The notes below the pieces were generated by a model. It searched no databases. It was not told where the DNA came from and was given only the letters and a program-made list of their open reading frames with translations. Of a stretch of DNA of 11,718 bases, positions 6,243-11,718 are shown piece by piece. Positions within the stretch are counted from its first letter, which is position 1, and the number at the start of each line of letters is the position of its first letter. The stretch spans positions 1 through 11,718 of the forward strand of contig WGSR01000028.1 of assembly GCA_014871545.1 (NCBI GenBank), read 5' to 3'. Origin of the DNA: Collinsella sp. (GTDB lineage Bacteria > Actinomycetota > Coriobacteriia > Coriobacteriales > Coriobacteriaceae). The position numbers and the translations under genes are program-made.

Positions 6243-7124
6243 CTACACCTTCTCGGGGACGTACTTGCCCAAGAGGCCGGCAGGCTTGACGAGCAGGACG
6301 ATGATCAAAACACCAAAGACGATGGAGTTGGCAAGGCTCGTGGAAATATAAGCCTGCGCCATCGCCTCGATGATGCCGATGAGAATGCCGCCGACAAAGG
6401 CGCCGGGGATGGAGCCGATGCCGCCGAAAACGGCAGCGTCGAAGGCCTTGATGCCAGGCATGGCGCCCGTGGTGGGCTGCAGGACCGGCGAGTAGGAGCA
6501 CAGGAGCACGCCGGCGATGGCAGCGAGGGCGGAGCCGATGGCGAACGTCATCGAGATGGTGCGGTTGACGTTGATGCCCATGAGCTGAGCGGCGGCCTTG
6601 TCCTCGGACACGGCGCGCATGGCCTTGCCCATCTTGGTCTTACCCGTAAAGAACATCAGGCCGGCCATGATAACCAGGCAGGCGACGATGGTGACGAGCG
6701 AGACGGCGCTTACGTTAAACTTGGCCAAGAACTCCGGCACCGGGAAGGTGACGAGCGAAGTGAAGTTCTTGGGCGTGGCGCCCCACAGAAGCTGCGCGGC
6801 GTTCTGCAGGAAGTAAGACACGCCGATGGCCGTGATCAGAACGGCCAGCGGGCCCGCTTGGCGCAGCGGCTTATAGGCCAGACCCTCAATGAGAACACCG
6901 AGAACCGTGCAGGCCACACAAGAGAGAACTACAGATGCCCAGCCCGGGAGGCCGAGATACGACGTGGCGCAGAACGAGACATAGGCACCGACCATGATGA
7001 CATCGCCGTGAGCGAAGTTGAGCATCTTGGCGATACCGTAGACCATGGTGTAGCCCAACGCGATGATGGCGTAGACGCTGCCCATGGACAGGCCGTTGAC
7101 CAGGTATTGGATAAAGACCGTCAT
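6243..7124 (-). CDS. livH: Branched-chain amino acid ABC transporter permease LivH
   Basis: Membrane permease partner of LivM, 293 residues, within the usual LivH size, with about eight hydrophobic segments. Landmarks include Y-L-V-N-G-L-S-M-G-S-V-Y-A-I at the start, K-M-L-N-F-A-H-G-D-V-I-M-V-G-A-Y in the first membrane region, the coupling segment G-K-A-M-R-A-V-S-E-D and the C-terminal G-G-I-G-S-I-P-G-A-F-V-G-G. The ATG at 7124 is chosen because AAAGGGGG lies nine bases upstream and the family starts with M-x-x-F-I-Q-Y. The in-frame ATG at 7133 sits directly on the ribosome binding site. The livM start follows within about ten bases. The 139-base gap to livK holds two stem-loops, so expression of livH onward may be lower than that of livK. 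Confidence 0.94.
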   Translation of the reverse strand: MTVFIQYLVNGLSMGSVYAIIALGYTMVYGIAKMLNFAHGDVIMVGAYVSFCATSYLGLPGWASVVLSCVACTVLGVLIEGLAYKPLRQAGPLAVLITAIGVSYFLQNAAQLLWGATPKNFTSLVTFPVPEFLAKFNVSAVSLVTIVACLVIMAGLMFFTGKTKMGKAMRAVSEDKAAAQLMGINVNRTISMTFAIGSALAAIAGVLLCSYSPVLQPTTGAMPGIKAFDAAVFGGIGSIPGAFVGGILIGIIEAMAQAYISTSLANSIVFGVLIIVLLVKPAGLLGKYVPEKV

Positions 7125-7170
7125 GTTCCACATCCCCCTTTCGAATAGGTTTCCAGTTAATGTATGAAAC

Positions 7171-7190
7171 AGGGACGTTACACTGTCCCT
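7171..7190 (-). terminator. Stem-loop 2 in the livK-livH gap
   Basis: On the minus strand AGGGAC-AGTGTAAC-GTCCCT folds with six pairs and an eight-base loop, followed by GTTTCAT rather than a T-run. GTAT/ATAC flanks can extend it across an internal loop. It lies downstream of the stronger hairpin at 7201-7232 and is probably a partial terminator or RNA-stability element. Confidence 0.45.
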
Positions 7191-7200
7191 AGATACCAAG

Positions 7201-7232
7201 CAAGCAGGGAAGGCCAAAACCTCCCCTGCTTG
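7201..7232 (-). terminator. Strong stem-loop after livK, no T-run (partial terminator or mRNA stabiliser)
   Basis: Thirteen paired bases (7201-7213 with 7220-7232, one G-U pair) close a six-base loop, TTTTGG on the minus strand, about 30 bases past the livK stop. No T-tract follows, so full intrinsic termination is unlikely. The usual role of such a hairpin after a binding-protein gene is to protect the 3' end of the livK message and let fewer transcripts reach the permease and ATPase genes. Confidence 0.7.
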
Positions 7233-7263
7233 GGATCAAAACCGCTCTATGTAAGGCGGCCAA

Positions 7264-8451
7264 TTAGGCCTGTACGTACTTGCCGTCGGTGATGACGTAC
7301 GCCGTGGGCTCCTTCTGGACCTGGCCCTTATCGTTCCAGGTGAGCTTGCCGGTCAGACCGTCAACGGTAATCTTGAGCATAGCCTTGGACAGCTTCTCGG
7401 CGACCTCGGTCGGATCGGCGTCGACACCAAGACCGGCCTCCTTGACGGCCTCGGCCACCGCGTGCACGCCGTCGTAGGCGTCAGCGGCAAACTGGTCGGG
7501 GGTATCGCCGTACTTATCCTTGTAAGCGTTAACGAAGTCGGCGTTCTTCTCGTCGTCGGCGGAGAACGGGGTCATGAGCAGCAGACCCTCAGCAAGAGAG
7601 GTATCGAAGCCCTCAACGCCCAGGATGCCGTCCATACCGTCGCAGCCCATCATCTTGACGTCGTAGCCCATGTCCTTGGCGTTCTTGAGCAGGACGGACG
7701 CCGGCGTGTAGTAGATCGGCGCAAAGATCATGGTGGCGCCGGCCTGCTTGGCCTTGGTCAGCTGGTTGGTAAAGCTCGTGGCGGAGTCGTCCTTAAAGGT
7801 CTCCTCGTCAACAATCTCGAGCTTGGACTCAGCGGCCTGGGCCTTAAAGGAATCTGCGATGCCCGAAGAATAGGCGTCGCCGGAGTTATAGAACAGCACG
7901 AACTTCTCGTCCGCATACTTCTGCGCCAGGAACTTGGCAGCGTTGACACCCTGGTTGGGGTCGGTGAAGCAAACCTGGAAGACGCAATCCTTGCCGTCGG
8001 TGACGTCCTCGGAGGACGCGGACGGGGTGATCATGAACGTCTTGGGGTCGTTACCGCACTCGGCGGCAACGGCAACCGACGCACCCGTGGTGGTCGGGCC
8101 GACGAGGGCCTGCATGCCCCAGTCGAGCAGGGTGTTGAAGGCGTTGACGGCCTTCTCGCCGTCGGCCTGGTCATCCTCGGCCTTGCTGGCAAGCGGCAGC
8201 TCCTTGGTCGAGAAATCCTTGCAGCCAAGCTCGACACCCTGGGTAACGGACTTGCCGTAGGACGCGTTGGCGCCGGTCAGCGGGCCGATGGTACCGATCT
8301 TAAACGAAGCGTCGCTTGAAGCGGAACCGCTGTCGCCGCCGTTGGAGGAGCAACCAGCTAGAATGGACATCGCCCCCAGACCTGCTGCGCTCGCGATAAC
8401 GCTCCTGCGATTCATAACAGGGTTCAATGACTTACCGGTGAGGCTCGACAT
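7264..8451 (-). CDS. livK: ABC transporter substrate-binding lipoprotein LivK1 (branched-chain or related amino acid)
   Basis: Extracytoplasmic periplasmic-binding-protein type I (Leu/Ile/Val-binding family), 395 residues. The N-terminus has a twin-arginine-like N-R-R-S-V-I (14-19), a hydrophobic stretch and the lipobox L-A-G-C with lipid-anchored C34, then a Ser/Gly-rich linker. F-K-I-G-T-I-G-P-L-T-G opens the binding domain. D-W-G-M-Q-A-L-V-G-P and I-T-P-S-A-S-S correspond to the ligand-contacting hinge region of LivJ/LivK. The start at 8451 is supported by GAGGAGAG with suitable spacing. It is the first gene of the livKHMGF operon and is closely related to the binding protein just upstream (8723-9889). 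The actual ligand could be another amino acid. Confidence 0.94.
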   Translation of the reverse strand: MSSLTGKSLNPVMNRRSVIASAAGLGAMSILAGCSSNGGDSGSASSDASFKIGTIGPLTGANASYGKSVTQGVELGCKDFSTKELPLASKAEDDQADGEKAVNAFNTLLDWGMQALVGPTTTGASVAVAAECGNDPKTFMITPSASSEDVTDGKDCVFQVCFTDPNQGVNAAKFLAQKYADEKFVLFYNSGDAYSSGIADSFKAQAAESKLEIVDEETFKDDSATSFTNQLTKAKQAGATMIFAPIYYTPASVLLKNAKDMGYDVKMMGCDGMDGILGVEGFDTSLAEGLLLMTPFSADDEKNADFVNAYKDKYGDTPDQFAADAYDGVHAVAEAVKEAGLGVDADPTEVAEKLSKAMLKITVDGLTGKLTWNDKGQVQKEPTAYVITDGKYVQA

Positions 8452-8472
8452 GCGGCTCTCCTCTCAAATCTC

Positions 8473-8493
8473 GTCGGGTTTCGGTTACCCGAC
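8473..8493 (-). promoter_or_regulatory. Leader hairpin just upstream of the livK1 ribosome binding site
   Basis: GTCGGGT-AACCGAA-ACCCGAC on the minus strand: seven perfect pairs and a seven-base loop, ending about a dozen bases before the GAGGAGAG site. Together with the hairpin at 8505-8518 it gives the livK1 leader two consecutive folds. No T-run follows either, so a simple attenuator is not indicated. Confidence 0.5.
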
Positions 8494-8504
8494 AGGCCAT
8501 CCTT

Positions 8505-8518
8505 CGCCGTGTTCGGCG
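8505..8518 (-). promoter_or_regulatory. First leader hairpin of livK1
   Basis: CGCCG-AACA-CGGCG on the minus strand, five perfect GC-rich pairs with a four-base loop, in the transcribed leader between the predicted start near 8551 and the hairpin at 8473-8493. It may stabilise the message 5' end. Confidence 0.4.
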
Positions 8519-8548
8519 TTCGCAAAATACTAGACGCTTTAGTTAAGG

Positions 8549-8638
8549 AAAGTGGCGATTATTTCAACTTTTCTTTGGATTTGTCCATTTATCCATAATT
8601 CTGCGTATTTCTATTACTTTATGCAGTAATGCCACTTT
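8549..8638. promoter_or_regulatory. Operator-like repeats around the livK1 promoter
   Basis: AAAGTGGC at 8549-8556 is repeated inverted as GCCACTTT at 8631-8638, bracketing the promoter. One copy is near the predicted start site and the other about 80 bases upstream. Between them lies a perfect palindrome ATTACT-TTATGC-AGTAAT (8613-8630). On the minus strand CATTACT and ATAAAGT each occur twice in tandem in this stretch. The arrangement suits a transcription factor binding two sites. The regulator is unknown. Confidence 0.45.
8558..8587 (-). promoter_or_regulatory. Probable sigma-A promoter of the livKHMGF operon
   Basis: The minus strand carries TGGACA (8587-8582, five of six to consensus), an 18-base spacer and AATAAT (8563-8558, five of six). 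Transcription would begin near 8551, giving a leader of about 100 bases. The surrounding 8560-8645 stretch is markedly AT-rich against the GC-rich background, as expected for a promoter. Confidence 0.55.
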
Positions 8639-8689
8639 ATTGTGTGAAAGTAATGTTTCCGTTCTGTTACAGGCGTCCCTGCCCTGAAT

Positions 8690-8704
8690 AAAACGGCCTC
8701 ACCG
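8690..8704 (-). terminator. Weak terminator candidate after livK2
   Basis: Minus-strand CGGT-GAG-GCCG followed by TTTTATT, about 20 bases after the livK2 stop, preceded by a small GCGC-ATAAA-GCGC fold (8712-8724) that overlaps the stop codon. Stems are short, so read-through into livK1 is possible. Confidence 0.35.
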
Positions 8705-8722
8705 GTCGCGCTTTATGCGCAC

Positions 8723-9889
8723 TTAGGCGGCGATGTACTTGCCGTCCTGGATCACATAGGCTGTGGCGGGCTTTTCGACCTGGCCCTCGTCATTCCACGT
8801 CAGCTCGCCTGTCAGGCCCTCGATCTTGATCTTGCGCATGGCCTTGGCAAGGTCGCCGGCAATGTCGGCACCGTCGGCCGAAATGTCAATCCCCGCCCTA
8901 TCGATAGCCTCGGCGATGGCGTGGACGCAATCGTAAGCGTCGGCGGCAAACTGGTTGGGCGTCTCGTCGTAGGCATCCTTATAGGCCTTGACGAAGTCGG
9001 CATTCTTCTCATCGTCAGCCGAAAACGGGGTCATGAGCAGTACGCCCTCGGCAAGAGAGGTATCGAAGCCTTCCACAGAGAGCAGGCCGTCCATGCCGTC
9101 GGTACCCATGAGGGTCATGTCGTAACCCATGTCCTTGGCGTTCTTGAGCAAAACGGACGCCGGCGTGTAGTAGATCGGCGCAAAGATGAGCGTGGCGCCG
9201 GCCTCCTTGGCCTTGGTGAGCTGGTTGGTAAAGCTCGTGGAAGAGTCGTCCTTAAAGGTCTCGGTATCGACGATGTCGAGCTTGGACGCCTTGGCCTGCT
9301 CGGCAAAAGCGTCGGCAACGCCCGAGCTATACGTATCGCCGGAGTTGTAGAACAGGGCGATCTTGGCATCCGCGTACTTCTCGGCCAAGAACTTCGCGGC
9401 GCTGGCGCCCATGGTGGGATCGGTGAAGCAAACCTGGAAAACCGTGGTCTTATCCTTGGTAACGTCGAGCGACGAGGCCGAAGGCGTGACCATGAGCATA
9501 TCGTCGGCAATCTCACCCGAGACAGCGACGGCGGCACCGGTGGTGACGGGGCCGACGAGCGCCTGCATGCCCCAGTCGCACAAGGTATTGAAGGCGTTGA
9601 TGGCCTTCTCGCCGTCAGCGACGTCGTCCTCGGACTTAAGCGAGAGTTTGAGGTCCTTGGTCGAAAAATCCTTAGCGGCGAGCTTGGCACCCTTCTCGGC
9701 CGAAACGCCATAGGTTGCCGCGGCGCCGGTCAGAGGGCCGATGACACCGATCTTGAAGGTCTTGCCGTCATCGGCGGAGCCGCCGTCCGAGCCACCCGAC
9801 GAGCAACCAGCGAGTGCCGCGGTGCTACCGAACGCCGCGGCGCCAGCCAAGAAACTCCTGCGGTTAAGTACGTTGTTGATGCTAAACAT
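8723..9889 (-). CDS. Second LivK-type substrate-binding lipoprotein, LivK2 (tandem paralogue)
   Basis: A 388-residue Leu/Ile/Val-family binding protein, closely similar to LivK1 along its whole length (by eye roughly two thirds or more identical, not computed). Signal peptide N-R-R-S-F-L (9-14) is a good twin-arginine motif and is followed by the lipobox L-A-G-C with C29. Shared blocks include W-G-M-Q-A-L-V-G-P, T-P-S-A-S-S, F-Q-V-C-F-T-D-P and A-P-I-Y-Y-T-P-A-S-V-L-L. The ATG at 9889 has AAGGGGG six bases upstream. An open frame continues to 10072 without a signal peptide or site, so the longer start is rejected. Differences cluster around the C-terminal 60 residues and near residue 130. It lacks its own permease and probably shares LivHMGF, widening ligand range. 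It has its own, unidentified promoter, divergent from hom. Confidence 0.92.
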   Translation of the reverse strand: MFSINNVLNRRSFLAGAAAFGSTAALAGCSSGGSDGGSADDGKTFKIGVIGPLTGAAATYGVSAEKGAKLAAKDFSTKDLKLSLKSEDDVADGEKAINAFNTLCDWGMQALVGPVTTGAAVAVSGEIADDMLMVTPSASSLDVTKDKTTVFQVCFTDPTMGASAAKFLAEKYADAKIALFYNSGDTYSSGVADAFAEQAKASKLDIVDTETFKDDSSTSFTNQLTKAKEAGATLIFAPIYYTPASVLLKNAKDMGYDMTLMGTDGMDGLLSVEGFDTSLAEGVLLMTPFSADDEKNADFVKAYKDAYDETPNQFAADAYDCVHAIAEAIDRAGIDISADGADIAGDLAKAMRKIKIEGLTGELTWNDEGQVEKPATAYVIQDGKYIAA

Positions 9890-9995
9890 GGTGTCCCCCT
9901 TTTCGCTGGCCGCGGTGCGGCCGTCTTGCGGTACAGGGCAAACCTTATGGTGCAAACGTTGACAGTTTGTTACGGAAGTTCGTTTGTAGCGAGCG

Positions 9996-10011
9996 TGTTT
10001 CCAATGTTTCC
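9996..10011. repeat. Direct repeat TGTTTCC-AA-TGTTTCC between livK2 and hom
   Basis: TGTTTCC occurs at 9996-10002 and 10005-10011, a nine-base period, in the livK2/hom intergenic region. The second copy is part of AATGTTTCCG, which also occurs at 8652-8661 upstream of livK1. It may be a regulator site shared by the two binding-protein genes. Confidence 0.35.
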
Positions 10012-10079
10012 GCAGCGTTTCGGGGGTGGCGTTTTGTGCTGCTCCCGCTGCCAGGCAAGCACGCGCCCGCACTTCACGC

Positions 10080-10085
10080 TAGAAT
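10080..10085 (+). promoter_or_regulatory. Possible -10 box for hom
   Basis: TAGAAT (five of six to consensus) lies 55 bases before the hom ATG, giving a leader of roughly 48 bases. The -35 region at the expected spacing is poor. No T-box, riboswitch or leader peptide was recognised between it and the gene. Confidence 0.3.
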
Positions 10086-10139
10086 GCACTCAACCTTTAA
10101 GTGGTTAATCCATCCATAAGATGCACGAAGGAGCTATCT

Positions 10140-11483
10140 ATGAGCGAACCCCTGCGCACCGTGAACGTCGGCCTCATCGGTCTGGGAACCGTCGGCGGCG
10201 GCGTGGCCCGTCTGATCAAGAGCCACCACGATGAGTACCTGGCCGCCTACGGCATCGACCTTAAGCTGACCCGCGCCTGCGCGCTTGCTTGGGAGCAGGC
10301 CGAAGCCGCCGGTATTGAGCGCGAGGCCTTTACGAGCGACTGGTACGACGTCGTCACCGACCCCGCCGTCGATATCGTCGTCGAGCTCATCGGCGGCGAG
10401 CACCCCGCGACCGAAATCTTCACCACCGCCTTCGAGAACGGCAAGCACGTCGTCTCTGCCAACAAGGCCCTGCTGGGCCGTCATGTCGAGACGCTCGCCG
10501 AGAAGGCGCGCGCGTGCGGCGTGCAGATTAAGTGCGAGGCCAGCTGCGGCGGCGGCATCCCCATTGTCAGCACGCTCGAGCACGACCTGGTGGGCAACAA
10601 GATCCTGACCATCGCTGGCATTCTCAACGGCACCACCAACTACATCCTGTCGCGCATGGACGCCGAGGGCGCCGATTACGCTGACGTGCTCGCCGACGCC
10701 CAGGCAAAGGGCTATGCCGAGGCCGACCCGTCCGCCGACGTCGACGGCTTCGACGCCGCCAGCAAGACGGCAATCCTCGCTTCCATCGGCTTTGGCACCC
10801 GCGTGACCACCGACGATGTCTACCAGCAGGGTATCCGTACCATCGGCGCCGAGGACATTGCCCAGGCCCGCGAGCTCGGCTACACCATTAAGCTGCTGGG
10901 CATCGCCCGCAACACCGATGCCGGCGTCGACGTCCGCGTGCATCCCACGCTCATCCCGGCAGACCATATGCTCGCCAAGGTCAACGGCGCCATGAACGCT
11001 GTCTACGTGGTAGGCGACGCCGTGGGCGAGACCATGTTCTACGGCGCTGGCGCAGGCTCCTTCCCCACCGCGAGCGCCGTCGTGGGCGATATCCTATCGC
11101 TCTCCGAGCAGATCAGCCGCGGCGTGGCTCCGCTGCCCGAGATTGAGCCCTATGGTCACAACCTCGCCTTTAAGCCCATGGACGAACTCCAGACCAAGTA
11201 CTATGTGCGCCTGAAGGTCGCCGACCGCGTAGGTGCCCTGTCCGAGACGGTCGACATCTTTGCCAAGCACAACATCTCGATCTCGCTCATCAACCAGGTC
11301 GAGGACGGCAAGTCGGGCGTCAGCGATGCCTGCTCGGTCATCTTCTTGACGCACCGCGCACTCGAGAAGGACGTCCAGGCTGCCGCCGCCGAACTTGCCA
11401 GCGTCGACTGCGTGGCCGAGGTCGCCAACGTCCTGCGCATCGAGGACGTTGAGGCTTGGACCGAAGGCGTCATGGCGAACTAG
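10140..11483 (+). CDS. hom: Homoserine dehydrogenase with C-terminal ACT domain
   Basis: Reduces aspartate semialdehyde to homoserine with NAD(P)H, the branch point toward threonine, methionine and isoleucine; cytoplasmic. The 447-residue protein has the Rossmann motif G-L-G-T-V-G-G-G at 14-21, S-A-N-K109-A-L-L, E-A-S-C-G-G-G-I-P-I at 133-142 (Cys where Val is usual), and G-I-L-N-G-T-T-N at 160-167. E194, D205 and K209 in G-Y-A-E-A-D-P / G-F-D-A-A-S-K match in spacing the catalytic residues of the yeast enzyme. An ACT domain begins near Y-Y-V-R-L-K-V-A-D-R-V-G-A-L, consistent with end-product (threonine) feedback control. The ATG at 10140 has AAGGAG six bases upstream; a GTG at 10101 has none. 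The gene is divergent from livK2 and followed by a strong terminator, so it is probably transcribed alone, without thrB/thrC. Confidence 0.97.
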   Translation: MSEPLRTVNVGLIGLGTVGGGVARLIKSHHDEYLAAYGIDLKLTRACALAWEQAEAAGIEREAFTSDWYDVVTDPAVDIVVELIGGEHPATEIFTTAFENGKHVVSANKALLGRHVETLAEKARACGVQIKCEASCGGGIPIVSTLEHDLVGNKILTIAGILNGTTNYILSRMDAEGADYADVLADAQAKGYAEADPSADVDGFDAASKTAILASIGFGTRVTTDDVYQQGIRTIGAEDIAQARELGYTIKLLGIARNTDAGVDVRVHPTLIPADHMLAKVNGAMNAVYVVGDAVGETMFYGAGAGSFPTASAVVGDILSLSEQISRGVAPLPEIEPYGHNLAFKPMDELQTKYYVRLKVADRVGALSETVDIFAKHNISISLINQVEDGKSGVSDACSVIFLTHRALEKDVQAAAAELASVDCVAEVANVLRIEDVEAWTEGVMAN

Positions 11484-11514
11484 CCCAACGCTCGCCTAGC
11501 AATACGCGCCTTGA

Positions 11515-11548
11515 GGGCTCCCGTCCGATGTGGGACGGGAGCCCTTTT
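11515..11548 (+). terminator. Rho-independent terminator of hom
   Basis: GGGCTCCCGTCC (11515-11526) pairs perfectly with GGACGGGAGCCC (11533-11544) around a six-base loop and is followed by TTTT, about 30 bases after the hom stop. Confidence 0.93.
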
Positions 11549-11553
11549 GTCAC

Positions 11554-11574
11554 CTGCCGTAAGCACAACGGCAG
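11554..11574 (+). promoter_or_regulatory. Small stem-loop between hom and the next gene
   Basis: CTGCCGT-AAGCACA-ACGGCAG, seven perfect pairs and a seven-base loop, just past the hom terminator. No T-run follows. It could be an operator or part of a leader for the gene at 11698. The rest of 11575-11697 shows only short inverted repeats (CGGTA/TACCG around 11600-11620) and no convincing promoter. Confidence 0.35.
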
Positions 11575-11697
11575 AGCATATTTGCGCGAGCCGCTCATCG
11601 GTAACGCGGACTACCGTTCACCGATATGCAAACGCGGCCGATTCCGGCTACCGCTACGCTGTGCTGCGAATGTCCGCCCGCGATGAGAGGAAGCACC

Positions 11698-11718
11698 ATG
11701 TTGCTCGAGGGCAAGAAA
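11698..11718 (+). CDS. Start of an unidentified gene (first seven codons; perhaps SDR/FabI-like)
   Basis: ATG at 11698 opens M-L-L-E-G-K-K and runs off the window. AGAGGA lies about eight bases upstream, a good ribosome binding site. Short-chain dehydrogenases and enoyl-ACP reductase FabI often begin with L-x-G-K-K/R just before the nucleotide-binding strand, so that family is a reasonable guess, but seven residues are not proof. An in-frame ATG at 11683 is an alternative start that would leave this ribosome binding site inside the gene. Confidence 0.5.

Noticed and set aside
4872..7148. A 758-codon open frame on the plus strand, antisense to livG, livM and livH
   Set aside because: The product is dominated by Asp, His, Gly, Arg and Gln with no domain or membrane logic, and it mirrors three clear conserved genes on the other strand. 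Long antisense frames are expected from codon bias in GC-rich DNA.
7125..7217. N-terminal extension of livH starting at 7217
   Set aside because: It would run through the two intercistronic stem-loops and is unlike family N-termini; the ATG at 7124 has AAAGGGGG upstream.
9959..9964. A perfect TTGACA on the plus strand upstream of hom
   Set aside because: No acceptable -10 hexamer lies 16-19 bases downstream, and it would give an unusually long hom leader. It may be chance or part of the CAAAC/GTTTG inverted repeat.
9890..10072. N-terminal extension of livK2 starting at 10072
   Set aside because: It would bury the signal peptide and lipobox far inside the protein. The ATG at 9889 has a good ribosome binding site and puts the lipobox at a normal position.
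7462..10108. Long plus-strand frames (7462-8319 and 8921-10108) opposite the two livK genes
   Set aside because: They resemble each other only because the livK genes do; low-complexity composition and no ribosome binding site. Shadows of coding DNA.
9890..10139. Search for a T-box or other amino-acid riboswitch upstream of hom or livK2
   Set aside because: No T-box core, specifier loop or antiterminator/terminator pair could be recognised.

Overview
The window looks like a chromosomal segment from a GC-rich member of the Coriobacteriia (Actinomycetota), most likely Collinsella or a close relative. I infer this from the codon use, the lipoprotein signal peptides (N-R-R-S-x-L/I followed by L-A-G-C-S-S) and the mixture of Firmicutes-like CutC/DUF4931 proteins with actinobacterial-style composition. 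No database search was possible, so the genus is an inference.

Layout, left to right. (1) 1-632 (-): the N-terminal third of the single-strand-specific exonuclease RecJ, cut by the window edge. It has a clear TATAAT -10 box about 100 bases upstream and a possible 21-codon leader ORF overlapping its start. (2) 907-1905 (+): a BASS/SBF-family membrane transporter that seems to lack the family's sodium ligands. (3) 1933-3414 (-): a tightly coupled pair, cutC followed by a DUF4931 GalT/HIT-like protein. (4) 3473-3579: a 69-base near-perfect palindrome directly abutting the terminator of the next operon. (5) 3590-8451 (-): a complete branched-chain (or related) amino-acid ABC importer, transcribed livK-livH-livM-livG-livF. 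Two stem-loops lie between livK and livH, and a structured promoter/leader region lies upstream. (6) 8723-9889 (-): a second, tandemly duplicated livK-type binding protein with its own ribosome binding site. (7) 10140-11483 (+): hom, homoserine dehydrogenase with a C-terminal ACT domain, divergent from livK2 and closed by a strong terminator. (8) 11698-end (+): the first seven codons of another gene, possibly a short-chain dehydrogenase/FabI-like enzyme.

How the genes fit together: two lipid-anchored binding proteins probably feed one LivHM permease driven by LivG and LivF. The divergent hom gene makes homoserine, the precursor of threonine, methionine and (through threonine) isoleucine. Amino-acid uptake and aspartate-family synthesis therefore share a 250-base intergenic region. 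CutC/DUF4931 and RecJ are housekeeping or uncharacterised neighbours without an obvious link to the transporter.

No gene-free stretch exceeds 300 bases. The largest gaps are 685-906, 8452-8722, 9890-10139 and 11484-11697, and their contents are described below. I saw no tRNA, rRNA, insertion sequence, CRISPR array or prophage gene. Most of the window is ordinary; the second-look items are regulatory structures, the palindrome, the duplicated binding protein and the aberrant transporter.
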